From assembly GCF_018555385.1 (NCBI RefSeq), contig NZ_JAFEJS010000002.1, positions 186,001-250,000 on the forward strand: a DNA stretch of 64,000 nt. Reading direction: 5' to 3'. This document shows positions 27,696-36,256 of this stretch, in pieces (the first letter of the stretch is position 1; each line of letters opens with the position of its first letter). The position numbers were made by a program, and so were the translations under genes. Below the pieces are notes generated by a model. It ran no database searches and was not told the origin of the DNA. It was given only the letters and a program-made list of their open reading frames with translations. The stretch comes from Bifidobacterium santillanense (GTDB lineage: Bacteria > Actinomycetota > Actinomycetes > Actinomycetales > Bifidobacteriaceae).

Positions 27696-27705
27696 CCCCC
27701 CCCCC
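27696..27705 (-). repeat. G10 homopolymer in the ribosome-binding region
   Basis: Ten consecutive G on the minus strand lie 7 nt before the ATG at 27688 and take the place of a normal Shine-Dalgarno sequence. Runs of six G occur at the same place before the genes at 28792 (28801-28806) and 31395 (31400-31405). Confidence 0.85.
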
Positions 27706-27847
27706 TGACATGCGTGCATCATCGTGCGCAATGCACGCGGATGAGACGTATATGCGATGATGCCGGTCATTATGCGTGACGCTGCAGCGCAACATGTCGT
27801 CCTCTCTATCGCTTTTCGTTGTCGCCTCCGATAACGTCGTCTTATAC

Positions 27848-27889
27848 GACAAGCGGGCGCCGCATGCTCGCGATGCGGCGCCCGTTGTC
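27848..27889 (-). terminator. Terminator of binding-protein gene 1
   Basis: A long stem (27848-27865 with 27873-27889, core GCGGGCGCCGCAT) with one mismatch and a 7-nt loop begins 37 bp after the stop. The rest of the 237-bp gap should hold the promoter of paralogue 1, but none is clear. Confidence 0.7.
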
Positions 27890-27925
27890 CATGCAAATCG
27901 ATTCCGTATTCCTCTCCGATCACCG

Positions 27926-28792
27926 CTACTGCTTCGGCGCGAAGTCCAGACCATCGAAGAACTGCTTGCTGACCTTCGTCAACGTGCCGTCACCGTTGAG
28001 TTGCTCGATGGCTTTGTCGATGGTCTTCTTCAACGCCTTGCCCTCATCGGTCTTGCTGTAGAGGAATACGTTGTCGGAGTTGCCCAGTAGTGCCGACTCG
28101 TCGTCGGGCAGAGCCGTGAACGTCGGATTGATGTCCAATGCCTTAGTGAACGTGTGGTAATTCGATTGGCTACCGAACAGGAAGTCGGACTGTCCCTCCT
28201 CCAAACTCTTGTAGATGACCGTGATGTCGCCCTGCGTGTAGTTGATCTTGATCGGATTGTCCTTCAACTGATCCTTGTTCAACGATTCAAGTTGAGCCGC
28301 AATGGCGGTGCCGGGGGATGTGAGAGTCGTCTTGCCACTGAGATCCTTCAGATGCTTGATCGGAGCATTGCCCTCCTTGGTGACGATGCCGTAGTTCTCA
28401 TGGAAGTAGGGAACGCTGTACTCATATTTCTCGGCCCGCTCGGGTGTGATCGAATACGAATTCGCGGCGATCTGGTAGCGGTCGGAGTCGAGTCCGGTCA
28501 GCAGACCGTCGAATGACACCTTCCGATACTCGAATTGGTACTGCGGAAGTCTCTTGTCGACGGCCTTCAGCACCGCAATATCGTATCCGGTCAACTCTCC
28601 CTTCTCGTTCACATAGGTATGAGGCTTCGGCGAACCGCCGGTGGCCACGATGATCGTCTTAGTTCCGTCGCTCTGCGCGGCCTGAGCGGTTGCCGCGCTG
28701 GCGTTGCCGCACCCCGACAGCAACGTGGATGCAGCCAGCGCGAGAACGCTGATGCCCGCGACGATGATGGTCTTCTTCTTTCCCCGAATCAT
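27926..28792 (-). CDS. Amino-acid ABC transporter substrate-binding lipoprotein 1 (family 3)
   Basis: A lipoprotein that would present a polar amino acid or derivative to an ABC permease. The 288 residues start with a Lys-rich signal peptide ending in the lipobox LLSGC (about residue 27). The family-3 ligand Arg lies in the pattern DRYQIAANSYSITPER. GGGGGGAAAG precedes the ATG. The gene follows paralogue 2 of the GST-like family by 35 bp on the same strand, and has no permease or ATPase beside it, so it probably shares the one at 34.3-35.9 kb. The DNA of this segment is visibly less GC-rich than its surroundings. Confidence 0.88.
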   Translation of the reverse strand: MIRGKKKTIIVAGISVLALAASTLLSGCGNASAATAQAAQSDGTKTIIVATGGSPKPHTYVNEKGELTGYDIAVLKAVDKRLPQYQFEYRKVSFDGLLTGLDSDRYQIAANSYSITPERAEKYEYSVPYFHENYGIVTKEGNAPIKHLKDLSGKTTLTSPGTAIAAQLESLNKDQLKDNPIKINYTQGDITVIYKSLEEGQSDFLFGSQSNYHTFTKALDINPTFTALPDDESALLGNSDNVFLYSKTDEGKALKKTIDKAIEQLNGDGTLTKVSKQFFDGLDFAPKQ

Positions 28793-28827
28793 GATGCTTT
28801 CCCCCCTATGCTTGATAATGAATGGCG

Positions 28828-29928
28828 TCAGCGGTCGAACCGCCACAGATCGGCCAGTCCGGCGGTCCCCGGTCCCGCATATTCGACGTCGCCGAACAGC
28901 TGCTCGCGATGCGCGGGTTCGAGCCAACGTCGATAGTATTCAGGAGTTCCGGCGATGGTGTGACCGCCGAACTGGGTGCCGTCGGAATCTTTGTCGGTCA
29001 CGAACGGCGTGTACCTGCCGTTCTCATCCGGAACGAAACCGAACTCGTACAATTCCTCGTCGTCGATGAATCCCGGAGTCTGGAACAGGTCACGCGCGTA
29101 CGCCCACAGATTCGGATAATCCCAGACATGCAGTACGGCGTCGCCGAGCTTGCGGCTGATGCCCGGACGGTACATGCTTTCGTATGCCTCCAAGGTCTGG
29201 AACAGGCGAATGTCGCTGTCGGTCAGGTACTGGCCGAACAGGTAGCGGCGGGAGGCGAGGCGATAATCGTAGTCGGCCAGACGGGCAGCGAGTACATCGT
29301 AGGCACGGCTCGCGGCAAGGGCGTTGCCGGCGAAGAGAATGCGGTAGGTTCCGTCGTTCACGTCATCGAACAGCTGCTCGTTGAGCAGGTCGATGCGTGG
29401 GCGAAGTTCCTTCGGATACAGATCCGGGGCCTCCTTCTTGTGCCATGGAGACCACACGGTCTCCAAGTCGAGAGTGAGGGTGTGGTAGTTGTTCGTCACC
29501 ACCTTGCCGGCCTTGAGGTCAACTACCGCGGGAGACGTGGCGCGCCCCTGAAAGTCCGGATCGGCGGCGGCGTAGAAGTCGCGCAGATGCGCGTATCCGA
29601 ACCGCTTGCCGACGCCATCGGGTCGAAGACGCCAGCCGACCGGATCCTGTGTGGTTTCTAACGATTCCACAGCGATGACGTCCTGGAGTCCGAGCAAGCG
29701 GATGGCAATGCGCTGACGACGATTCCAGCCGCAGGTGACCGCACCGATAACCGCATACCTGTTCGGCTCCGGCGTGATCTGATGCTCCCCATAGCCGAAC
29801 CTCTTCGTGAAGTAGACCGGCTGCCGGTTCGACGTGCCGTCCGCGGTCAGACGCACCTTGATCGGCCTCGTACGGTCCGCGACGATGCCGCACACGGCGA
29901 CGGGCTCATGATGCAGCGTAATCCCCAT
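28828..29928 (-). CDS. Glutathionyl-hydroquinone reductase-like protein, paralogue 2
   Basis: 366 residues. Active site TCGWNRRQRI with C66; TNNYH in place of the usual glutathione grip; GST-C half with LTDSDIRLFQTLEAYE and WDYPNLWAYARDLFQTPGF. It shares the YFTKRFGYG opening with paralogue 5, and the two form a subgroup lacking the longer N-terminus of paralogues 1, 3 and 4. ATG at 29928 with AGAGGGGAAC upstream. It is first in a two-gene unit with binding protein 1. Composition is AT-richer than the other paralogues. Confidence 0.8.
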   Translation of the reverse strand: MGITLHHEPVAVCGIVADRTRPIKVRLTADGTSNRQPVYFTKRFGYGEHQITPEPNRYAVIGAVTCGWNRRQRIAIRLLGLQDVIAVESLETTQDPVGWRLRPDGVGKRFGYAHLRDFYAAADPDFQGRATSPAVVDLKAGKVVTNNYHTLTLDLETVWSPWHKKEAPDLYPKELRPRIDLLNEQLFDDVNDGTYRILFAGNALAASRAYDVLAARLADYDYRLASRRYLFGQYLTDSDIRLFQTLEAYESMYRPGISRKLGDAVLHVWDYPNLWAYARDLFQTPGFIDDEELYEFGFVPDENGRYTPFVTDKDSDGTQFGGHTIAGTPEYYRRWLEPAHREQLFGDVEYAGPGTAGLADLWRFDR

Positions 29929-30082
29929 TGGAGTTCCCCTCTCGTGGATTTTCGAGATTCCCCGACCAATCATTTCCCCAGTCGTGAATCCCCGATGATG
30001 CAATCCGGCGAATCCCCGTTCGCCGTTGTGAACATGCAACCATGGATGGCGACGCGACGCACCACCCCCGTCAACGAGAGAA

Positions 30083-30101
30083 TCTATGGCCCGCTATCCG
30101 G
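30083..30101 (-). promoter_or_regulatory. Shared box of the sulfur island, paralogue-2 copy (weakest)
   Basis: Minus strand CCGGATAGCGGGCCATAGA, 155 nt before the start at 29928; GATAGCGG matches the other copies, and CATAGA sits in the -10-like position. It lies in the 333-bp gap 29929-30261, whose remainder holds the terminator at 30185-30228 and nothing else recognised. Confidence 0.35.
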
Positions 30102-30184
30102 GGGCGGGGACACCTCGGCATTGCAGCGAACCATAGATCTTCCGTATAGTCTCGCCCTGAAGGACCGCCCCATACAACAGAAGA

Positions 30185-30228
30185 GGCGGCCATACGGAAA
30201 CCATCCGATATGGTTCCGTATGGCCGCC
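30185..30228 (-). terminator. Strong terminator of paralogue 3
   Basis: GGCGGCCATACGGAA (30185-30199) pairs perfectly with TTCCGTATGGCCGCC (30214-30228), and the stem continues inward with one bulged base (ACCAT/ATGGT). TCTTCTGTTG follows on the minus strand. Confidence 0.8.
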
Positions 30229-30261
30229 CCACGATACTGTCCGAAGGGAAGAAGAGGACAA

Positions 30262-31395
30262 TCAGATCTCGCCGAATTTCCAGAGGATGTCGGTGCCGCC
30301 GGTGCCGGGTCCGGAGTACTCCCAGCCACCGGTCAGGCCGGAGCGGTCGACCGGCTCCTTCCAACGCGCGAGGTATTCCTCACGGTCGGCCGGTCCCTCG
30401 GCGGTGGCGGTGTCGTCCGTGCGCGTGTAGCCGAACGCGTAGGCGTAGGTGCCGTCGTCGAACGGGACGAAGCCGAGCGCGTGCAGCTCCTCGTCGTCGA
30501 TGAACCCGGGCGTCTGGAACAGCTCGCGGGCGTAGGCCCACAGGTTCGGGAAGTCCCACAGATGCTTGACCTCGTGACCGACCTTGCGCACGATGGTCGG
30601 ACGGTACGTGACCTCGTACGCCTCGAGCGTCTGGAACAGGCGCACGTCGGAGTCGGTCAGGTACGGTCCGAACAAGTAGCGGCGGGTCTTGAGCCTCTGG
30701 TCGATCTCGGCCAGACGCGCCTCGAACACGCCGAGCGCCGCCTGGGCGACGTCGCGCTGCGTGGCGAAGATGACCTTGTACGTGCCGTTGTTGACGTCGT
30801 CGAACAGCTGCTGGTTCAAGAGGTCGATCTGACGGCGCAGGAACTCCGGGTACAGGTCGGGCGCGCCCTCCTTCCAGTAGGGGCGCCAGACGGTCTCCCA
30901 GTCGAGGGTCAGCGTCTGGTACTCGTTGGTGACGACCTTGCCTGTCTCCTCGTCGATGACGGCGGGCGAGGTGGCGCGGCCGTGGAAGTCGGGCAGCGTG
31001 GCCTTGTAGAACTCGACCAGCTCCTTGTAGCCGAACTTCTTGCCGAGGCCTTCCGGATCGAGGATCCAACCACGGTCCTTCTTGCCGATCACCGACTCGA
31101 TGTTCACGACCTTGTCGAGTCCGGTCAGACGCAGCACGATGCGCTGGCGGCGGTTCCAGCCGCAGCCGATGAGTCCGATGACGCGGTACCGGTTCGGGAT
31201 GACCGGCACCTGGCCGATGCCGTAGCCGAAGCGCTTCGGCAGGACGTTGCCCTGGCGGCGGAAGCTGCCGTCGGGCGTGATCTCGGCGCGGATGCGGTTC
31301 GCGACGTGTCCGATGTCCCCGGCGGAGTCGTTCTCCGCGTCGGGCACGACGCATGCTGCGGACGCGGCCTGCTTGAGATTGAGTAGGTTCGCCAT
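30262..31395 (-). CDS. Glutathionyl-hydroquinone reductase-like protein, paralogue 3
   Basis: 377 residues. Active site GCGWNRRQRI with C78. The grip region is TNEYQ rather than TNNYH, the only paralogue to differ there. The C-terminal half keeps LTDSDVRLFQTLEAYE and WDFPNLWAYARELFQTPGF. An extended N-terminus (about 40 residues, with C15) precedes the fold. ATG at 31395, with GGGGGGATCC upstream. The start is 30 bp past the stop of binding protein 2, so the two are co-transcribed, binding protein first. Confidence 0.8.
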   Translation of the reverse strand: MANLLNLKQAASAACVVPDAENDSAGDIGHVANRIRAEITPDGSFRRQGNVLPKRFGYGIGQVPVIPNRYRVIGLIGCGWNRRQRIVLRLTGLDKVVNIESVIGKKDRGWILDPEGLGKKFGYKELVEFYKATLPDFHGRATSPAVIDEETGKVVTNEYQTLTLDWETVWRPYWKEGAPDLYPEFLRRQIDLLNQQLFDDVNNGTYKVIFATQRDVAQAALGVFEARLAEIDQRLKTRRYLFGPYLTDSDVRLFQTLEAYEVTYRPTIVRKVGHEVKHLWDFPNLWAYARELFQTPGFIDDEELHALGFVPFDDGTYAYAFGYTRTDDTATAEGPADREEYLARWKEPVDRSGLTGGWEYSGPGTGGTDILWKFGEI

Positions 31396-31425
31396 GGATC
31401 CCCCCTGTTTATCTAACTGAGTAAC

Positions 31426-32298
31426 TCAGCCGACGTTGGTCGGCGTCTGGTCGGATCCGAACCACTTCTCGTCGATCTGCTTGGACGTGCCGTCCTTGAA
31501 GACCTCCTTGAGCGCCTTGTTCACATCCTTGACGAGTTGTTCCTCACCCTTCGGGAACACCAGGTAGCTGTAGCTGTCCGGCGCGAGCGTGGACTGCGCC
31601 TCGTCGCCGAGGTCGACGCTCTCCGCATCGAAACCGACCTTCTTCTTCAGGTAGCCAAACGTCGGCTTATCGAGCAAATAGACATCGCCGGTGCCGTTCT
31701 CGACCTGACGGATCGCATCGATGCCCTCGGTCTGCGAGTAGGTAAGCTTGGAAGCCTTGTCCGGATTCGCGGTGTTGTACTTCTGCAAGGCGAGCGCGAT
31801 GTTGCAGCCGGAGGCGCACACGATGACCTTCTTGCCGGCGAGGTCGTCGAGCGAGTCAAGCTTCTTGATACCGCTGTCCTTGCTCACGACGGCCACGTAG
31901 GAGTTCGAGTAGATCGGGTCGCTGAACAGGTACTTGGCCTCGCGCTCCTTGCTCTTGGTGAAGTTGTTGACGGCGAGCTGATAACGGCCGGCGTCAAGAC
32001 CGGAGAAGAGGCTCGAGAACTCCGCGGTCTGCCACTTGAGCTTGTACTGGGGCAGCTTCTTGAACACGGCCTCGGTCAGTTCGATGTTCTGGCCACTGAC
32101 GTTGCCCTGCGCGTCCTTGAAGGTGAACGGAGCGGGCGTGCCGCCGGTCACAGCGTTGATGGTGCGCACGTTGCCGGTTGACGAGTTGCCGGAAGAGGCT
32201 CCCTGCGAAGTGCTCGCGTTGCCGCAGGCCGCCAGCGGCAAGGCCAGCGCGGCGACGGCGGCGATTCCGATCAGCTTCTTCACCAGTTTCGAGGTCAT
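31426..32298 (-). CDS. Amino-acid ABC transporter substrate-binding lipoprotein 2 (family 3)
   Basis: 290 residues with a signal peptide and lipobox PLAAC (C25), then a family-3 fold with GRYQLAVNNFTKSKER carrying the carboxylate-binding Arg. A disulfide-like pair occurs in IVCASGCNIA, absent from binding proteins 1 and 3. It is most similar by eye to binding protein 3. GGAGAGAAG precedes the ATG. A 192-nt leader separates it from the shared box at 32490. Partner enzyme is paralogue 3 immediately downstream. Confidence 0.88.
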   Translation of the reverse strand: MTSKLVKKLIGIAAVAALALPLAACGNASTSQGASSGNSSTGNVRTINAVTGGTPAPFTFKDAQGNVSGQNIELTEAVFKKLPQYKLKWQTAEFSSLFSGLDAGRYQLAVNNFTKSKEREAKYLFSDPIYSNSYVAVVSKDSGIKKLDSLDDLAGKKVIVCASGCNIALALQKYNTANPDKASKLTYSQTEGIDAIRQVENGTGDVYLLDKPTFGYLKKKVGFDAESVDLGDEAQSTLAPDSYSYLVFPKGEEQLVKDVNKALKEVFKDGTSKQIDEKWFGSDQTPTNVG

Positions 32299-32489
32299 GT
32301 CTTCTCTCCAGAAAAATCGTGATGACGCGTACGTTCCGTACGGTCCGTGTTCGGTTGTTTGTATTGCGTGTGATGCGTTGCGAGCCGGCGATCAGACCGG
32401 TAATCGACATTCACGGACCCTTCATCCGTGATTGATGAACAACCTAATGCGCCGGAACACCCGCCACACCCCCGTAGCGAACACGATTT

Positions 32490-32508
32490 CTTATACCCCG
32501 CTATCAAC
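32490..32508 (-). promoter_or_regulatory. Shared box of the sulfur island, binding-protein-2 copy
   Basis: Minus strand GTTGATAGCGGGGTATAAG, with TATAAG placed as a -10. It is in the 326-bp gap 32299-32624, which also holds a CCGATAATCGG palindrome (about 32524-32536) upstream of the box and a small hairpin (TCACGGA/TCCGTGA, about 32411-32431) in the leader. Confidence 0.5.
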
Positions 32509-32572
32509 GTGCGGAAACGCGCCGGCCGATAATCGGCTATAGATTTCGTCGAATACCGCGGCAGATATGCAA

Positions 32573-32604
32573 AGGCTCCCCTCGGTTCGTACCAAGGGGA
32601 GCCT
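32573..32604 (-). terminator. Terminator of the GST-GNAT fusion gene
   Basis: AGGCTCCCCT (32573-32582) pairs with AGGGGAGCCT (32595-32604) around a 12-nt loop; TTTGCATAT follows on the minus strand, 21 bp after the stop. Confidence 0.75.
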
Positions 32605-32624
32605 GACGACGAACTCCACCGACG

Positions 32625-34331
32625 TCAGTCGATGTCGTACGTGAAGACGAGCAGCCGCTGGCCGCCGTCGACGACGAGCGTCTCGAGTTCGCGGTGGCGC
32701 ACGAAGCCGCACCTCTGGTAGAGCCGGTGCGCGTACGGCATGTTCGGGCCGGAGTGGATGAGCACCTTGTGGTAGCCGTAGGCCTTGCCGACGGCGATGC
32801 TGTGCTCGACGAACGCCTTGCCGAGGCCGTGGCCGCGGCCGATGGGCAGCACGCCCATCGTGTTGAACTCGAACGTCGGCTCCGTGTTGAACTCCGGTTT
32901 GACCGTCGTGCAGGCCCCGTACAGCGTGCCCTCGCCGTCGACGATGACCCAGATGTCCTCCTTCGCAGAGCGTCTCGGGACGTCAAGCAGACGGTGCTTG
33001 TAGAACTCGGTCATCGGCCCGTTGGTTTTGAACGCCTCGTAGAGGACCTTCCCCACTGCCTCGTATTCCGACGGGTCGGCCAGACGCAGCGTGAGCCCGT
33101 CGCCGAGATCCCTGACCAGCAGGTCGCCGGGCAGCGCGGGCGCCTTATGCCCGTACGGCGCCACGTTCCGCGCGAACTGCCACAGCTCGTACGAGCCGCC
33201 GACGCCCGGACCGGAGTAGAGCGGGGAGCCGGAGAGATGCTCGCGGCCCGCGGGTTCGAGCCAGCGCTCGTAGTCGGCGCGCCTCTGCTCGGCGGTCAGC
33301 TCGATGTCGCCCGAGACCAGGTCGGCCGCGATGTAGTGGCCGTCGGCGTCCGGCGTGTAGCCGAGCGTGTACAGCTCCTCGTCGTCGATGAACCCGGGAG
33401 TCTGGAACAGGTCGCGCGCGTAGGCCCACAGGTTCGGGAAGTCCCACAGGTGCAGGACGTCATCGGTGCCGAGCGCCTCGACGATGCCGGGACGGTACGT
33501 GTGCTCGAACGATTCGAGCGTCTGGAACAGACGCACGTCGGAGTCGGTGAGTTCCGGGCCGAACAGGTAGCGGCGGGACTTCAGACGGAAGTCGTAGTCG
33601 GCGAGCCTCGCCTTGAGCACCGCGTAGGCGACCTCGGCGGCCTCCTTGTTCGTCGCGAAGATGATCTTGTACGTGCCGTTGTTGACGTCGTCGAACAGCT
33701 GCTGGTTGAGCAGGTCGATCTCCTGCCGCAGCGGCTCCGGGTAGAGGTCCGGCGCGCCCTCCTTGTGGAAGGGCTTCCACGCGGTCTCGAGGTCGAGGCT
33801 CAGCACGTGGTAGTTGTTGGTGACCACCTTGCCGGTCTCGGAGTCGATGACGGACGGCGAGGTGCCGCGTGCCGCGTAGTCGGGGTCGGTCAGTCGGTAG
33901 AAGTCGTTGAGCCGGTCGAAGCCGAACTTCTCGGCGACCGAGCCGGGCGTGCGCGTGAGCTTCCAGCCCTGGTCGTCGCGTCCGTAGATCACCTCGATCG
34001 GGAAGGCCCGTTCGAGCCCGAGCAGACGGATGACGATGCGCTGGCGACGGTTCCATCCGCAGCCGATCGCCCCGAGGAGGTGGTAGCGTCCGAATTCGGG
34101 CACGACCTCGCCGGGCGCGTCGCCGAAGCGCGCGGTGAACGCGTTGCGCTGGCGGCGGAACGCGCCGTCCGGGGTCTGCTCGACCGTGGTCTCCTCGACC
34201 GGAAGGTCGGCCTTCCTGCCCGTCGACAGGCGGACGGGACGCACCGGGCAGGCGCTCGCCGCCGCGACGTCCGTCAAACCGATGCCGATGCCGGCGTTCT
34301 TCGTCTGGATTGGTTCGAGTGCGATCGTCAT
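32625..34331 (-). CDS. Fusion of glutathionyl-hydroquinone reductase-like enzyme (paralogue 4) and GNAT acetyltransferase
   Basis: 568 residues. The first 400 are a complete GST-like paralogue: active site GCGWNRRQRI with C91, TNNYH, LTDSDVRLFQTLESFEH, WDFPNLWAYARDLFQTPGF. From about 410 to the end is a GNAT domain with the acetyl-CoA loop RGHGLGKAFVEHS and the strand/helix MPYAHRLYQRCGF. Translation is joined to the ABC ATPase: its stop and this ATG share one base (TGATG at 34331). The fusion suggests reduction of a thiol conjugate and N-acetylation of the product, or of a cysteine conjugate, in one polypeptide. No frameshift or internal stop separates the halves. Confidence 0.85.
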   Translation of the reverse strand: MTIALEPIQTKNAGIGIGLTDVAAASACPVRPVRLSTGRKADLPVEETTVEQTPDGAFRRQRNAFTARFGDAPGEVVPEFGRYHLLGAIGCGWNRRQRIVIRLLGLERAFPIEVIYGRDDQGWKLTRTPGSVAEKFGFDRLNDFYRLTDPDYAARGTSPSVIDSETGKVVTNNYHVLSLDLETAWKPFHKEGAPDLYPEPLRQEIDLLNQQLFDDVNNGTYKIIFATNKEAAEVAYAVLKARLADYDFRLKSRRYLFGPELTDSDVRLFQTLESFEHTYRPGIVEALGTDDVLHLWDFPNLWAYARDLFQTPGFIDDEELYTLGYTPDADGHYIAADLVSGDIELTAEQRRADYERWLEPAGREHLSGSPLYSGPGVGGSYELWQFARNVAPYGHKAPALPGDLLVRDLGDGLTLRLADPSEYEAVGKVLYEAFKTNGPMTEFYKHRLLDVPRRSAKEDIWVIVDGEGTLYGACTTVKPEFNTEPTFEFNTMGVLPIGRGHGLGKAFVEHSIAVGKAYGYHKVLIHSGPNMPYAHRLYQRCGFVRHRELETLVVDGGQRLLVFTYDID

Positions 34332-35167
34332 CAGATGAGCTGCTCCTGCTTGACCGGGAAGATGGTGGGCGTACGCGGCACGATCACGTTGATCGGGGTG
34401 CGGGCGGGCGCGTTGTCCGCCTCCGTGTTCGCGTATTCGTTGAACGAGGCGAGGAACTCGCGCAGACGCGGGGTCTTCGGCGCGGAGAACACCTGTTCGG
34501 GCGCGCCCTGCTCGACGACCTTGCCGCCGTCGATGAACAGCACGCGGGTGGCGATCTGGCGCACGAAGCCCATCTCGTGGGAGACGAGGAGCATCGTATT
34601 GCCCTCCTTCGCCGCCTTGTCGATGGTCTCCTGCACCTCGCGCACGCGCTCCGGGTCGAGCGCGGAGGTCGGCTCGTCGAGGAGCAGCAGCTGCGGGTCC
34701 ATGGACAGGGCGCGGGCGATGCCTACGCGCTGCTGCTGGCCGCCGGACAGGTGCTGCGGGTAGTGGTCCTGCCACGCCTCGAGGCCGACGTTGCGCAGTT
34801 CGGCGAGGGCGCGCTCGCGCGCCTCCTTCCTCGGCACCTTCTTGACGACCGTCAGCCCCTCCATCACGTTCTCGAGGGCGGTGCGGTTCTTGAACAGGTT
34901 GAACTGCTGGAACACCATCGCGGTGGACCGGCGAATCGCGATCGTGTCCTTTTTGGAGATCTTCGCGAGGTCGTACGTGTGTCCGTCGATCGTCAGCTCG
35001 CCCGCGTCGGGCTTCTCCAGCAGGTTGATGGACCGCAGGAACGTGGACTTGCCAGTTCCCGACGGACCGATCAGCGCGACGACCTCGCCCTTCTCGATGT
35101 CGAGGTCGATGCCGTCGAGCACGGTGTTCTTGCCATAGGTCTTGACCAGACCGCGAATCTTAATCAT
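34331..35167 (-). CDS. Polar amino-acid ABC transporter ATP-binding protein
   Basis: 278 residues with all ABC motifs: Walker A GPSGTGKST (34-42), Q-loop FQQFNLF, signature LSGGQQQR, Walker B LLLLDEPTSALD and the switch His in LLVSHEMGF, the pattern of GlnQ/TcyC-type proteins. A 35-residue extension after the usual end (from about NEYANTEAD) is unusual. AGGAGG precedes the ATG. The gene overlaps the permease by 8 bp upstream and the GST-GNAT gene by 1 bp downstream, a tight three-gene unit. It is the only transporter ATPase in the island. Confidence 0.95.
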   Translation of the reverse strand: MIKIRGLVKTYGKNTVLDGIDLDIEKGEVVALIGPSGTGKSTFLRSINLLEKPDAGELTIDGHTYDLAKISKKDTIAIRRSTAMVFQQFNLFKNRTALENVMEGLTVVKKVPRKEARERALAELRNVGLEAWQDHYPQHLSGGQQQRVGIARALSMDPQLLLLDEPTSALDPERVREVQETIDKAAKEGNTMLLVSHEMGFVRQIATRVLFIDGGKVVEQGAPEQVFSAPKTPRLREFLASFNEYANTEADNAPARTPINVIVPRTPTIFPVKQEQLI

Positions 35168-35912
35168 TTGCCAGCACCTCCTGAGCGGTGGCTTGCTTCA
35201 AAGCGGGGGATTCCTGCGGGATGGAGAGCTTCTTCTCCAGCAGGGAGCTGAGGAATTCGAGGATGAGCGTGATGATCCAGTAGATGATCGCCAGCGAGCA
35301 GTACATCTCGAAGTAGCGGTAGGACGATCCGGCCATGATCTGGCCGGCGGCCGTCATCTCGACCACGGCGCACACGAACGCGAGCGACGTGCCCTTGATC
35401 AGTCCGATCAGCGAGTTCATGAGTCCCGGCAGGGCGATGATGCCGGCCTGCGGGAAGACGACGCGCATGCGCACCTGGTTCGGGGTCATGCCCATCGACT
35501 CGGCCGCCTCGATCTGTCCGGGGTCGACGGCGGTGATGGCCGCGCGGATGATCTCGGACATGAACGCCGACTGGTTGAGCGCGAGGGCGAGGATCGCGAA
35601 CAGGACCGGCGGAACGCCGTTGATGTCGAAGTTCGTGCCGTTCCAGTAGTTGATGTACTTCAGCAGGATCGGGATGCCGAAATAGCTGATGTACAGCTGC
35701 ACGATGATCGGAGTGCCGCGCAGGAACGAGATGTACACGGTGCTGATCTGGTACAGGACCGGAACGCGCTTGACGCGGATCATCGCGATGAGGAAGCCCA
35801 GGATCAGGCCGACGACGCCCGCCGCCGCGGTCAGTTCCAGCGTCACGGGCAGATACGCCAACAGCTGCGGTATCTGCGTGAACACCAGCTTGATGTCGAA
35901 AAGGTCGGGCAT
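35160..35912 (-). CDS. Polar amino-acid ABC transporter permease
   Basis: 250 residues, HisM/GlnP-type (BPD_transp_1). About five membrane segments are visible, with the coupling EAA loop in IEAAESMGMTPNQVRMRVVFPQA. A single permease suggests a homodimer. It starts the transporter unit 157 nt after the shared box at 36069. Cystine, S-substituted cysteine or glutamine-like ligands are all compatible with the family; the sulfur-gene context favours the first two. Confidence 0.94.
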   Translation of the reverse strand: MPDLFDIKLVFTQIPQLLAYLPVTLELTAAAGVVGLILGFLIAMIRVKRVPVLYQISTVYISFLRGTPIIVQLYISYFGIPILLKYINYWNGTNFDINGVPPVLFAILALALNQSAFMSEIIRAAITAVDPGQIEAAESMGMTPNQVRMRVVFPQAGIIALPGLMNSLIGLIKGTSLAFVCAVVEMTAAGQIMAGSSYRYFEMYCSLAIIYWIITLILEFLSSLLEKKLSIPQESPALKQATAQEVLAND

Positions 35913-36068
35913 TGCTTCATCTCCACCTGGGTTGGGATTGCGTGATTCATGATGTGCGGTTGCGTGTGCCGGCGATGTCGAAGGTGTTCGACAATCCCCC
36001 GTTCGAACCGTTATTCAGATGGTATTTCGCGGTTCCGCGCGGATGCAATCCGCACGTAATCGGCGTTG

Positions 36069-36087
36069 GTTATAGACCGCTATCAAC
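36069..36087 (-). promoter_or_regulatory. Shared box of the sulfur island, permease copy
   Basis: Minus strand GTTGATAGCGGTCTATAAC, an imperfect palindrome (GTT-ATAG/CTAT-AAC), with TATAAC as -10. It lies in the 344-bp gap 35913-36256; apart from it the gap has only short GC-rich inverted repeats near 36160-36200 that may end the upstream unit. Confidence 0.5.
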
Positions 36088-36256
36088 CGTTTCCGGCGAG
36101 GGGCGCGCGGCGGCGGCATCCCGTTGAAATTCCCCGCGCGACCGTCCACGACACGCCGGCGGATGCCGCCCGTGATACGCGGAAAGGGGCGGCGGGAATC
36201 CTCCCGTCACCCCGATGCGGCCCATGGTCCTCATGCGGATCGGCGCCGCGCCGGAC

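Noticed and set aside
32299..32490. SAM or other riboswitch in the long leader of binding protein 2
   Set aside because: Only a small 7-bp hairpin is present; none of the conserved SAM-I, SAM-II or SAM-IV cores was seen.
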